33,945 nucleotides of DNA from Candidatus Parvarchaeota archaeon (GTDB lineage Archaea; Nanobdellota; Nanobdellia; JAFCGN01; DAOVEB01): assembly GCA_030669205.1 (NCBI GenBank), contig DAOVEB010000004.1, forward strand, positions 1 through 33,945, given 5' to 3'. Shown here piece after piece: positions 17,275 through 26,743 of the stretch; the first letter of the stretch is position 1; each line of letters begins with the position of its first letter. A program made the position numbers and the translations under genes. The notes below the pieces were generated by a model. The model was not told where the DNA came from. It searched no databases and was given only the letters and a program-made list of their open reading frames with translations.

Positions 17275-19124
17275 CTGCTCACCGCCATCTCATAAGCCTT
17301 TTTGTAGTATTTGATGAGTTCCTTCCAGTTGTCCTTTTCAGCTATCTTCCTCGCGTCTTTCTTGAGCCCGAGCAATTCGTCCCTGTTCATCTGCGAAACC
17401 TCGCTGAAGACCCCGTACAACTGTCGCACTATCTCCTTGTTGGTCTTCCCGTCCATCATGAGAACTCGTATTCCACGTTTTGACATGTCGCCGAAGTTCT
17501 CCAGGAGGAACTGCCCGTAACCTGACAGGTCAGATGCAACCGCCAAGTTCATAAGAGCTGCTGATTCGACAGGGGTGTAGCCCCAGGGTTCATATCTGGA
17601 AGGGAAAACGCCCATGTCCATGGCGTTCACAACAGAGTAGTATGACATGTTGAGGAGACCATCCCCTGGTTTTATGTAAGTCGGGTAAAAGACCACCTTC
17701 ACCCTGTCCTTTTTCCTGTTTCCTAGGCCGTTGTCTTGGAGAGAGTCGATTATCAGGTCTGAGTGGTTGTGCATCTCGAATGTGCTCAGCGGCGCATCTC
17801 CCACGGTTTTCAACCCCTTGAACAGATTGGTTGACTCCTTTATCAGCCGCTCATTCTTCCAGCTGTGGTTCTTTATGGAGTTGTCTGCGATGCTTCTCAT
17901 CAGAGCAATCTCTTCGTCCCTTATGACCTCCTCGAACCTCTTGGCCTTGTCTATTGCCTTACCTTCACTGAAGATTACCTCGTCCTGTCTTTTGTGCACA
18001 ACCTTCTTGATGTTGTCCAGTATCCGGTCAACTGCAGACAGATTCCGCGTCACCTCTGGCCTAATTCCCTTCACACCAGCAGGCACGAAGATGAAGGCAA
18101 AAACGTTCCGTTTTGCGGTTCTGTTCAGTTTTCCCAGGGCTTCTATGAAGACGTCTATGCCCTTGTTCTCGAACTCATATCTCCCTGAAATGAAGGCGAA
18201 CAGCGCGTCTTTGCAGTTGAGGTCGTAGTACGGGAGGAAATATGTGTATAGGAAATTCTCTACCTCCACCCTCCTTTCTTCCTGGCTTTTCATGATTGAG
18301 GGAATGTCGCCGAATCTGGAGAAGTCCAGACCATTGGGCGTTATCAGAGCTGGTTTCACGCCCAGTATGTAATGTGACTCCATTCCGACGACTTTGGAAA
18401 CAGTTGTGAAGACATCAGCCTCAGCAGCGCAGACACTTTCCATCAGGTGTTTTCCTTCAACCTTGTACTTGAAGGCCTCCTGGATGTTGACTGAAGAACC
18501 GCGTTTCAGACCAGCAGACACCTCACGCATGAGGTTGCCTTCCCAGGCAGACTTGGTTCTTCCAAGGGTTGTCGCGTGGGTTGTGAACACGGTTTTGACG
18601 TGTGACCCCTTGTCCTTGAGGTACAGCAGACCAGCACCGCTTATCCACTCGTGGAAGTGAGCAATTGCTTTCTTTCCTTTGGCCAGTTCTTCCACAAGCA
18701 CGCCGGCTGCGTGGGACCAGCCTACGTTGAGGGTGAAGTCCCATGGCATCATGAGGGAATCTATCCTGTACTTTTCCCACAGCCCGGTCTTTATCAGGTC
18801 CACACGCTTCTTGCCATCAACAGTCTCATTCATGAATGAGGTGGCGTCAAGGAGCATCAACTTGGCGTCGCTCCCGTGCGTCCATCTTCCATAGTGGCAG
18901 TGTATCCCCAAGGAGCTCAGTTTTTTACAAGCCCTTGAAATTTCACCTGGCATCTTCATCCTCTCCAGTTCGGTCTTTGCAGACGACTCATTGTAAAAGC
19001 CGATCAGATGATATGATTTGCCAAAGGCTCTCGTCATTTCCAATGACTTGCTCTGAAGAACTGTGTATATGCCGCCAACCTTGTTTCCGGCCTCTGAGGA
19101 AACTTCAAAAAGGAGGTCAACCAT
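17271..19124 (-). CDS. Glycogen synthase, GT3 (animal/fungal-like) family
   Basis: FEVSSEAGNKVGGIYTVLQSK, AHFHEWISGAGLLYLK, TVFTTHATTLGRT, FPSRYEPWGYTPVESA. Confidence 0.88.
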   Translation of the reverse strand: MVDLLFEVSSEAGNKVGGIYTVLQSKSLEMTRAFGKSYHLIGFYNESSAKTELERMKMPGEISRACKKLSSLGIHCHYGRWTHGSDAKLMLLDATSFMNETVDGKKRVDLIKTGLWEKYRIDSLMMPWDFTLNVGWSHAAGVLVEELAKGKKAIAHFHEWISGAGLLYLKDKGSHVKTVFTTHATTLGRTKSAWEGNLMREVSAGLKRGSSVNIQEAFKYKVEGKHLMESVCAAEADVFTTVSKVVGMESHYILGVKPALITPNGLDFSRFGDIPSIMKSQEERRVEVENFLYTYFLPYYDLNCKDALFAFISGRYEFENKGIDVFIEALGKLNRTAKRNVFAFIFVPAGVKGIRPEVTRNLSAVDRILDNIKKVVHKRQDEVIFSEGKAIDKAKRFEEVIRDEEIALMRSIADNSIKNHSWKNERLIKESTNLFKGLKTVGDAPLSTFEMHNHSDLIIDSLQDNGLGNRKKDRVKVVFYPTYIKPGDGLLNMSYYSVVNAMDMGVFPSRYEPWGYTPVESAALMNLAVASDLSGYGQFLLENFGDMSKRGIRVLMMDGKTNKEIVRQLYGVFSEVSQMNRDELLGLKKDARKIAEKDNWKELIKYYKKAYEMAVSR

Positions 19125-19154
19125 ACTGGCCTTACAAGAACTCCGGACATTTAA

Positions 19155-19481
19155 CTATTTTGATATTTCCCTGATGCGCCTGTCTATTGCTGATACGATT
19201 TTCCTCTTCATTTCAAGCCAGTTCTTCGCCTTCAGCCCCTCTATCTTCAGCGCCAACTTGTTGTCCCCTATTGTGTCTTCAATCCAGTGGACGAAGTCGC
19301 TGCTACCTCCCCTCATATGGTAGGCAACCACCGTCTCGTCCGAGTCTTTCAGACAGGTCGAGAGCTCTTTGAGCGACCTTGGAACACATATCACCTTGTG
19401 GTCAGACCTCTTGAGCCAGAAGCCCTGATGCTCTGGCACGGTTCTCACGATTCTTTTTGCAAGGCTGTTTATACGAGCCAT
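19155..19481 (-). CDS. DUF5752-like small protein
   Basis: VVAYHMRGGSSDFVHWIEDTIGDNKLALKIE resembles the family core as recalled; located in the glycogen cluster. Confidence 0.5.
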   Translation of the reverse strand: MARINSLAKRIVRTVPEHQGFWLKRSDHKVICVPRSLKELSTCLKDSDETVVAYHMRGGSSDFVHWIEDTIGDNKLALKIEGLKAKNWLEMKRKIVSAIDRRIREISK

Positions 19482-19574
19482 GGTTAAAGTGTCAAAACAG
19501 TTAAATTTAAATATTTGCCTTTTGAACCATCAATTGTCGATAACTATAACAATATGTTATGTAAGGGGGTTGAA

Positions 19575-20207
19575 ATGAAAAACAAGAGAGTAATGTTTCT
19601 GACGTGGGAATATCCGCCTAGAAACCTTTCCCCCATATCAAGATACTGCAGGGACCTGTCAGTCAAAATCTCCAGCGAGATGGACGTGATAGTCGTGACA
19701 TTCGACGACTGGAAAGCCTCAAAGTCCAGTTTCAAGATGGATGGTGAGGGTCTGTACATCTTCTACGTGGAGAACTCGATAAAGAACACGCCTTCACCGC
19801 TGATGTGGAGCCTCACGCTCTCATCTGATATGGAACGTGTGGCATCGGAGGTCTTCTACGAACTTGACGGAAAGGTCGATTTAATCCACGCAAATGACTG
19901 GATAACCTTCCCAACCGCCATAGCCCTCAAGAAAGCCTTCAGAAAGCCGTTGGTGGTCACGCTCCACTCAATTGAGCCCACCCGTGTCGCTGGCTCTGAC
20001 CCTTATATTGAGGCCATAAAGAAAATCGAGTGGCAGGGAACTTATGAGGCAGACAGGGTTCTTGTGAACAGCCTCTGGATGAAGGACAAGGTCATGCAGT
20101 ACTACAACGTTCCGGGTGCCAAGATGGACGTCTGCACCCCTGACTGGAACGGCTGGTCAGCAGATGTTTTGAAGTCGTACAGGAGGATACTGGGAGGGAA
20201 GAAATGA
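19575..20207 (+). CDS. Glycosyltransferase GT4/GT5-type N-terminal (acceptor) domain only
   Basis: Start at MKNKRVMFLTWEYPPRN preceded by gggggt; aligns by eye with the N-terminal half of the next gene and stops at the inter-domain hinge; ATGA overlap with that gene. Confidence 0.75.
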   Translation: MKNKRVMFLTWEYPPRNLSPISRYCRDLSVKISSEMDVIVVTFDDWKASKSSFKMDGEGLYIFYVENSIKNTPSPLMWSLTLSSDMERVASEVFYELDGKVDLIHANDWITFPTAIALKKAFRKPLVVTLHSIEPTRVAGSDPYIEAIKKIEWQGTYEADRVLVNSLWMKDKVMQYYNVPGAKMDVCTPDWNGWSADVLKSYRRILGGKK

Positions 20208-21421
20208 GGATACTCCATCTCTCCTGGGAGTTCCCGCCAAAGAAGATTGGCGGGCTCGCAACAGCCCTACACGGTCTCGTCGGGGCCCAGGCACAGAAGC
20301 ATGAAGTCCATGTAGTAACCTGCGGCTTTGACGGATGCAAGCCTTATGAGAGAAAGGGGAAACTCCACATCCACAGGTTTGACTCCAACATTCCGAGCAA
20401 GGACTTCCTGAGCTGGGCCCTTTCCATGAATATGTACATGAAGATGAGCGCAGCAGACGTCATCAACAAGTACGGCAAGTTTGACCTGGTCCATGCCCAC
20501 GACTGGCTGTCTGCGCTCGCAGCGTTCTTCGTCAAGTACACCTACCGCGTCCCGCTCGTATCCACAATCCACTCAACTGAGCATGGCAGGAGGCAGGGAG
20601 TCCACGAGAGTTATCAGAGGGTCATACATGACGTTGAATCAAAGCTTGTATACGAGTCCTGGAGGGTCATCACATGCTCACACTTCATGAAGTACCAAGT
20701 GATGGACGTTTTCAACTGCCCCGGCGACAAAATAGACGTAGTTGGGAACGGCGTGCTGCTCGAGCAGTTCACAGAGGAGTTCAACTGGGAGGAGGTCAAG
20801 TCCAGGTTCGCACTGCCGCATGAGAGAATCATACTCTTCGTCGGACGGATGGTGCCTGAGAAGGGCTGCGACGTCCTTGTGGGTGCGGCTCGTTTTGTTC
20901 TCCCACATCATCCGAATGTGAAGTTCATCTGCGTTGGCAGCGGGTATATGCGCGACAAATACCTTGACGACTCCAGGTTTCTGGGCGTTCACGACAAGTT
21001 CTACTTTCCGGGTTACATAGATGACAGGACGCTCCATGCGCTCATGCGAGTTGCTGACGCGGTTGTTGTGCCTTCAAGATACGAACCATTCGGCATAGTT
21101 GCGCTCGAGGCCATGGCTGCCAGGACACCTGTTGTTGTGTCGGACACAGGCGGTCTCTCAGAGGTGGTTGAACATGATAAAGACGGGCTGAAGGTCTGGG
21201 CCGGACACTCCGAATCCCTAGCATGGGGTATAAACAGGGTTTTGGGTGACCATGGCCACTCACAGTGGCTGGTATCGAACGCCTTTGAGAAGGTGAAGAC
21301 AGTGTTCAACTGGAAAATGGCTGCTGGGAAAACCGATGAAATATACACGCGCGTTCTATCCGAGTACCATGTCAACAGATGGAAACCCAAGATTCCCATA
21401 GACATGAGCAGCCACAGCTAG
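20204..21421 (+). CDS. Full-length glycosyltransferase (GT4/GT5, glycogen/starch synthase-like)
   Basis: LHLSWEFPPKKIGGLATAL, LVHAHDWLSALAAF, IILFVGRMVPEKG, VVPSRYEPFGIVALEAMAARTPVVVSDTGGLSEVV. Confidence 0.92.
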   Translation: MRILHLSWEFPPKKIGGLATALHGLVGAQAQKHEVHVVTCGFDGCKPYERKGKLHIHRFDSNIPSKDFLSWALSMNMYMKMSAADVINKYGKFDLVHAHDWLSALAAFFVKYTYRVPLVSTIHSTEHGRRQGVHESYQRVIHDVESKLVYESWRVITCSHFMKYQVMDVFNCPGDKIDVVGNGVLLEQFTEEFNWEEVKSRFALPHERIILFVGRMVPEKGCDVLVGAARFVLPHHPNVKFICVGSGYMRDKYLDDSRFLGVHDKFYFPGYIDDRTLHALMRVADAVVVPSRYEPFGIVALEAMAARTPVVVSDTGGLSEVVEHDKDGLKVWAGHSESLAWGINRVLGDHGHSQWLVSNAFEKVKTVFNWKMAAGKTDEIYTRVLSEYHVNRWKPKIPIDMSSHS

Positions 21422-22629
21422 CCCATACCGTTTGTTATCTTCCACTTTATGTCAGAGACTATCCTGTGGATTGTGTAGAAGCCGTCCTCAGCTGTTCCGA
21501 AGGGCGAGAAATAGGTGTGGACATCCCCGTCACCCCATCCCTTGGTGCAGAGGTAATAGAGATGGTCGCTGTTCTGCAAGTATCTCCAGACTTTCTTCAT
21601 CTCCTTGTTGTTAGAGACGTCGACCCAGTGCTTGAGTGCCTTTATCTCCTCATACGCGTGCTGCTGCATCCGGTTTCCCAACCATGCCGAGGTGTCGCGC
21701 TCCATGTCCGCCCAGGATATTGTGTTGTACTCGAAGACGTCCAGCCCACCTCGCGCCGGAAGGGTCAAACACCTGCGTGGGGTCGTGAACTTCAGATTCT
21801 TCCGCTTCGAAATCTCGAACGGGAGCGAACCCAAAAACCATAGTATACCCGTGTCCTTCCAGTGGTGCTCGCCAAAGGTCTCGTAGTCTATGAAGATGTT
21901 GACCACTTCGCCGGGTGTTGACGCGAGCCATGCAGCGTATTTCTCTGCTGTGAGCGGCCACTCCTCCCACCACCTGGCGCTGAACCTGTAGCCGATGTCG
22001 TCGCTGAGCTTGTAGTTCCTGAGGAATATCTTTATGTCGTTCTCGACGTGGCCTGGTGGGGTATACAGATAGTTCGGGGATTTCCACCCGTCAAGCAGGT
22101 GGTCGCATCCTTCTGCGAAGATGCCACGGAAACCCAGACCTGCAACTGTCTTGGCCACCATGTTGTTGTAGATGAGCTCAGTGTTCTCGAAGACAATAGG
22201 TCTCTGGCCAAAAAGGTCCTTCGTCCGTTCCCTGTGCATCTCCACCTGTTCAACAAACTCCTCCCGTTCAGTTCCCCAAAGGCTTGCAAGCGAGTGATAG
22301 TATGTCTGGCCGAGGAACTCCACACAACCCGTGTCAGCAAGCTGCTTGAAACTTTCGAGCACATCGGAGTTGAACATCTCGCACTGGTCAAGGAATACAC
22401 CCGAAATCGAGTATGTGACGCGGAACTTCTTTCCCAGGTTGTCTATGGCGTTCAGAACTGCTGCGTTCGCAGGCAGGTAACACTTGTGCGCGACCTTGTT
22501 GAAGATGTTCTCATTCTTCTTCATGTCAAAGTAGTGGTCTATGAGACTGTCGCTCTTCACGTCAGGATTGAAGTGCGCCTTGAGTCTGAGGGGCTGATGA
22601 ACCTCAAAGCACAGGTTTATACGGGTCAT
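21418..22629 (-). CDS. GH57 alpha-amylase-like glycoside hydrolase
   Basis: CFEVHQPLRL, FLGQTYYHSLASL, VFENTELIYNN, FIDYETFGEHHW. Confidence 0.9.
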   Translation of the reverse strand: MTRINLCFEVHQPLRLKAHFNPDVKSDSLIDHYFDMKKNENIFNKVAHKCYLPANAAVLNAIDNLGKKFRVTYSISGVFLDQCEMFNSDVLESFKQLADTGCVEFLGQTYYHSLASLWGTEREEFVEQVEMHRERTKDLFGQRPIVFENTELIYNNMVAKTVAGLGFRGIFAEGCDHLLDGWKSPNYLYTPPGHVENDIKIFLRNYKLSDDIGYRFSARWWEEWPLTAEKYAAWLASTPGEVVNIFIDYETFGEHHWKDTGILWFLGSLPFEISKRKNLKFTTPRRCLTLPARGGLDVFEYNTISWADMERDTSAWLGNRMQQHAYEEIKALKHWVDVSNNKEMKKVWRYLQNSDHLYYLCTKGWGDGDVHTYFSPFGTAEDGFYTIHRIVSDIKWKITNGMG

Positions 22630-24482
22630 ATAAGCCTAACAGTTGCACAACCCTTTTTTAAAGTATTCTGTTTCAAGCCGCTGATTATATGATTTTTCCC
22701 CCTGGAAACTATTGAAAAAACGTCCTCTCCAACGCGAATTGAGCGCCTAGAAATACCGTCTGTTGGTTTTACTATTACATAATGTCCCATTTGAGGTTTG
22801 ACACCCAAAACCATCTCGTCCAGCACCATGAACAGCGGAGAGAGGCTCCATCCCTGCGAGACGCAGCCCATTGGCTCAAAGCTCTCGCCGTTGTAGACCT
22901 CATCCATGGACCATTCGCACCTCTTTGATACATTGTTGAGCATGATGTTCAGATACCTTTTTCCTACAGTGTCCCTGCCATAGGCATACTCTGCGTAGGA
23001 CATCATACCTGTCAGCAGACCCCAGACGCAGCCAGTGTGGTATCCGTGGGGTTCATAGTCTACATCATCCTTTGAGAGCGAGCGCACGCCAACCGGGGTG
23101 GTGAACTCGCATGACTCGAGCAGACTGAAAGCCTTTAGTGCTTTGTTGTACTCCACCTGTTTGAAGAAGAGCGGGAAGAGGACGTTCGCACTAACACGGT
23201 CTATATCCAATTCATCATCGAAGAACTTGCCGTTCCAGAACCTGTTGTTGATGCTGTGGACCAGCTGGTTGTGGAAACGCTCGTATCTCGGCTTGAAGAA
23301 CTGCGAGGCCCTGAGAAATGCTTCGGCCCACACAGCTTGCAGCTCAATGCAGAAGTCGCCGCGCTCGAGTGTGTCCATCCAGGTGAGACCGTCCCTCCTG
23401 ACCATGTTGTCCTCCATTAAGTTCACACCCCTTTCCAGAACGCGCTCCACAGCCGGCCTCAACTGGTCGAAGAACGCGAAGTCTTTGGAGTAGCGCACAT
23501 AGTGCTCTAGCGCTACGATGAAGAGCGGAGAGGCATCAGCTGACCCGTAACTCGCATCGCCATCGACGCGGTTGGGTATCCTACCGCCTCTCTCATGTGA
23601 GGCGAGCTTTGCCAGCGTCCCTTTCACACCCTCAAAGTCACCGAGATTCGTAGCGCCCATTGACATCCACGCAGCGTCCCTGCCCCAGCAGTCTTGGAAC
23701 CAGGGCAATCCAGCTATGTAGCACCCACCTCTCTTCAGAGAATCCATGGAGCAGGCAGCCATCCCTGCCTCTTTCACGCTGTAGAGCTTCGTCAGTCCTG
23801 CCTCCCTCTCCTTGGACAATTCCACCACCTTCTCCCAGTTCTTCATAGTTCTGAGATCCTCTGCATGCGAGAAGATGAAAGGAACCTTGACTGTTTTGTG
23901 TGCCGGGAGCTTGACACCAACGTCCAGCGTCCCAGGTTCGTAGACGCTCTGTTCAAACTCATCTTTCCATCCCCATTCTCGTATGTAGTCACCAGGCCTA
24001 TGCTTCCTGTACGTCGGTTCGCTGCGGAACCTCCCATCTTTGGTGTAGACCACAAACTCCATCAGGTCGGACTTGACCTTTATGGAGTTCCTGCCTGACG
24101 AGAGATACTTCCTGCTGTGGGCGTTCTCCCATATATGCCTGATGTTGACACCCGGTTTGAGCGACACCACAATGTCCCTGTCTTTTCTACCAGTGTTCCT
24201 GACAGACAGTACACTTACGAGTCCACGGCCGTTTTTTGGCGTGCATACGGTCTCGGAAACCGCCAGACCTTTCAGCCTGAAGTCGTGCTTGGCAGCGCCC
24301 GGCGAGCGCTTGAAATCGGTACAGTTGTGAGTCCCCAGCCACTCGTCGTTTACACTGTAGGCATAGTAGTCAAGCACCTTTTTCTGTGGAAACCACAGCC
24401 CGCTCCACTTGGAGCCGAATGCCGAGCTGGTGAATCTGAAGAGGAATGACCCGTCCCCACCCAGAATATAGCACCTTTTCAT
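22626..24482 (-). CDS. Amylo-alpha-1,6-glucosidase / glycogen debranching enzyme
   Basis: LPWFQDCWGRDAAWMS, GRIPNRVDGDASYGSADASPLFIVAL; 4-nt overlap with GH57 gene. Confidence 0.9.
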   Translation of the reverse strand: MKRCYILGGDGSFLFRFTSSAFGSKWSGLWFPQKKVLDYYAYSVNDEWLGTHNCTDFKRSPGAAKHDFRLKGLAVSETVCTPKNGRGLVSVLSVRNTGRKDRDIVVSLKPGVNIRHIWENAHSRKYLSSGRNSIKVKSDLMEFVVYTKDGRFRSEPTYRKHRPGDYIREWGWKDEFEQSVYEPGTLDVGVKLPAHKTVKVPFIFSHAEDLRTMKNWEKVVELSKEREAGLTKLYSVKEAGMAACSMDSLKRGGCYIAGLPWFQDCWGRDAAWMSMGATNLGDFEGVKGTLAKLASHERGGRIPNRVDGDASYGSADASPLFIVALEHYVRYSKDFAFFDQLRPAVERVLERGVNLMEDNMVRRDGLTWMDTLERGDFCIELQAVWAEAFLRASQFFKPRYERFHNQLVHSINNRFWNGKFFDDELDIDRVSANVLFPLFFKQVEYNKALKAFSLLESCEFTTPVGVRSLSKDDVDYEPHGYHTGCVWGLLTGMMSYAEYAYGRDTVGKRYLNIMLNNVSKRCEWSMDEVYNGESFEPMGCVSQGWSLSPLFMVLDEMVLGVKPQMGHYVIVKPTDGISRRSIRVGEDVFSIVSRGKNHIISGLKQNTLKKGCATVRLI

Positions 24483-24504
24483 ATCCTTATCATCCTACCA
24501 CAAC

Positions 24505-24518
24505 TTTTTATATATATT
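24505..24518 (+). promoter_or_regulatory. TATA box for SIS-domain gene (leaderless configuration)
   Basis: tttttatatatat located about 25 nt upstream of the ATG at 24536. Confidence 0.6.
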
Positions 24519-24535
24519 AGTTGTTCCGGTCCCTG

Positions 24536-25600
24536 ATGGACTCGACTGACATGAAACAGCAGATAATGGAGCAGGGAAAGTCCGCACTGATGAGCCTCGA
24601 GCAATCAAAGGACGAGATAACGGAGGTTGCACGCTCGCTGAAGGACTTTGACAGGTTCATCTTCTCCGGCGCAGGGGACAAGTACATAGTACCCCTCATC
24701 TCACAGTTTCTATGGCGCAGGCTTTCTGACAGACCTGTCGACGTCATCCATTCCAGAACCCTCGCGGACTACGTACCGAAATATGTGGACAAGAAAACCT
24801 GTTGCATCTTCCTGACACAGTCTGGCAAAACAAGGGACACGCTGGACGCCATAAAAGAGGTGAAGCGCAAGGGGGCGAGGTGCATAGCCATAACCAATCT
24901 TAAAGGGGACGGCGGAGTTCATGAGATGTGCGACATCATCCAGACGCATACCGTGACCTACCCTGAGAGGGCCACGCCCTCTACCGGAACCTTCCAGGCG
25001 TCGCTGGCAGTTCTGAACCAGCTCATCATCGAGGCCTTCGGCACAGAGGCGTGGGCGGATGCGCACATGGAAATCCTGCACACCGTTGACAGGCTCTCCA
25101 CTGACAATAAACTTATGTCATGGTCGGAGAAGACGGCAGAGGAAATGATGAAGTATGACGGGACGTCCTTCTACTTTCTTGGTGATGGGCCGCGTTATCC
25201 CGTTGCCAGAAAAGCCGCGATGATAATGTGGTATGAGGGGGCGAAACACGACGCCTGCAGCGTTGAGACAGAGGACTTTGTCCATTCGCTCATTGAGACA
25301 CTGGAGGAGGAGAACAAGTCGAAGAAGCCACTTGTTCTGCTTCAGCCGCTGCCAGCGCACCTCAGTGAGTTCTCCCGTGACCAGTTGCAGAAAATAAAAA
25401 AGATGTGGTCAGAGAGGGCGCCGCTGTTCATCGTCAACCCGTTTGAGTTCTGCAACGCGCCGGGTGGTGAGATGGGCGACCTGCTCTCGCCAGCTCTTTA
25501 CGGAGTCCAGACAGTATGGCTTTCATACCACTTCGCACTCAAACGCGGTGTAGACCCTGGGCTAACCCGCATGGTGGGCAAGATAAGAAGCGGCTCTTAA
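24536..25600 (+). CDS. SIS-domain sugar-phosphate isomerase, GlmS-isomerase-like, without amidotransferase domain
   Basis: FLTQSGKTRDTLDAIKEVKRKGARCIAITN and GDGPRYPVARKAAMIMWYEGAKHDA resemble the two SIS subdomains of GlmS; ATG chosen over TTG by TATA distance. Confidence 0.8.
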   Translation: MDSTDMKQQIMEQGKSALMSLEQSKDEITEVARSLKDFDRFIFSGAGDKYIVPLISQFLWRRLSDRPVDVIHSRTLADYVPKYVDKKTCCIFLTQSGKTRDTLDAIKEVKRKGARCIAITNLKGDGGVHEMCDIIQTHTVTYPERATPSTGTFQASLAVLNQLIIEAFGTEAWADAHMEILHTVDRLSTDNKLMSWSEKTAEEMMKYDGTSFYFLGDGPRYPVARKAAMIMWYEGAKHDACSVETEDFVHSLIETLEEENKSKKPLVLLQPLPAHLSEFSRDQLQKIKKMWSERAPLFIVNPFEFCNAPGGEMGDLLSPALYGVQTVWLSYHFALKRGVDPGLTRMVGKIRSGS

Positions 25601-26694
25601 CTCAGGTCTTCCCACTTCTCCTTGAGCTTTTTCTGTACAGTTGGCAGTGTGGTGTACTCCATCTGTTCGAGGTCAAGCCTGTGAGGTTCAAACGGCCCCA
25701 TGCGTCTCAAGTAGTCTGCTGCGTTGTTTGCGGTCCGTCTTGCCTTGTCGTACGACGGGTCGTCAAACATGTCCCTGGGCTTGCCGAGTTTGCAATTCGC
25801 TATTTGGAACCCTAGGCACGTCACCCTGGGCGGTCCATCGAACCTCGTGGGATTCGCGTGCCTTACGGGCACTGCCATCAGCGGTCCGTGGTGCGAGCCC
25901 CGCATCCACCCTGCTACCATGTGCGGATACGACCAAGGCTCCATGACCTCGCCGACTGCCGGCATGCCGTGCTGTGCGCGTATTGCCAGAACCGGGTCGT
26001 CCTTGCCAACGTATTTTCCTGCAATCAGGCTAAGTCTTGTGGTTGACGTGGATGCTGCCACCTCCCCGTCTGACCTCCTGAAGACGTGCTTGATGACATA
26101 TCTTCCAGGTGCCCCGATTAGGACGAGCAGGTCATACATCTCCTCTGGACAGTTGAAGAAGACCTTTTTGCTCTTCATCACGTCGTGCACCTCGAACCTG
26201 AAGCCGCCGTGCATGTTTGGGTCAATCACAAGCCCGATTGTGTTGAACGGGTCCGCGAAAATCTTGAACAACGGGTAGTTCCAGGCCCCTGGCTCGGTCT
26301 TGTCAGCCATGAATATAAGTACAGGTTCGCTTTTTCTCTCTTCAAACTCCATCTCTGCGTATCCGGGACCCATTCCCTTCAGGTTCCCAGAGAATGCATC
26401 GCTCAGCAGGTCCTGTCCTGCGCCGTACAGCTTCAGTTCCTCTGCCTTTTTGGTGCCCTTGAGAAAGATGTTCCATGATAGGGTGTGTATCTTCTTAGAC
26501 CCGACACCCAGTTTGTGCGTCATTATCAGCTGCAGGTCGTCCCCGCACGCTGTAACGTGGTAGTCCTCAATTGTTCCCTTTTTCTTCTCCTTGTTCAGTT
26601 CGGCGTCTGCCAGCTTCAGTATCTCCGGATGCGAGGAGCTGTGCCCCACATAACCGCCTATATCTGCCTTTATCACACTCAAAGTCGTTTTCAT
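25597..26694 (-). CDS. fbp: Fructose-1,6-bisphosphate aldolase/phosphatase (archaeal class V FBPase)
   Basis: TLSVIKADIGGYVGHSSSHPE, DKTEPGAWNYPLFKIFADPFNTIGLVIDPNMHGGFRFEV. Confidence 0.95.
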   Translation of the reverse strand: MKTTLSVIKADIGGYVGHSSSHPEILKLADAELNKEKKKGTIEDYHVTACGDDLQLIMTHKLGVGSKKIHTLSWNIFLKGTKKAEELKLYGAGQDLLSDAFSGNLKGMGPGYAEMEFEERKSEPVLIFMADKTEPGAWNYPLFKIFADPFNTIGLVIDPNMHGGFRFEVHDVMKSKKVFFNCPEEMYDLLVLIGAPGRYVIKHVFRRSDGEVAASTSTTRLSLIAGKYVGKDDPVLAIRAQHGMPAVGEVMEPWSYPHMVAGWMRGSHHGPLMAVPVRHANPTRFDGPPRVTCLGFQIANCKLGKPRDMFDDPSYDKARRTANNAADYLRRMGPFEPHRLDLEQMEYTTLPTVQKKLKEKWEDLS

Positions 26695-26743
26695 GTGCCT
26701 TTTTGAGGCAAGTTATTAATTTAAAGGTTGTGTGAGAGCTGGT

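Noticed and set aside
17731-18228. 165-aa plus-strand ORF opposite glycogen synthase
   Set aside because: Hydrophobic shadow ORF within a confident GT3 gene
22048-22692. 214-aa plus-strand ORF opposite the GH57 gene
   Set aside because: Antisense shadow of a motif-supported GH57 CDS
25724-26278. 184-aa plus-strand ORF opposite FBP aldolase/phosphatase
   Set aside because: Antisense to a highly conserved enzyme; no recognisable domain
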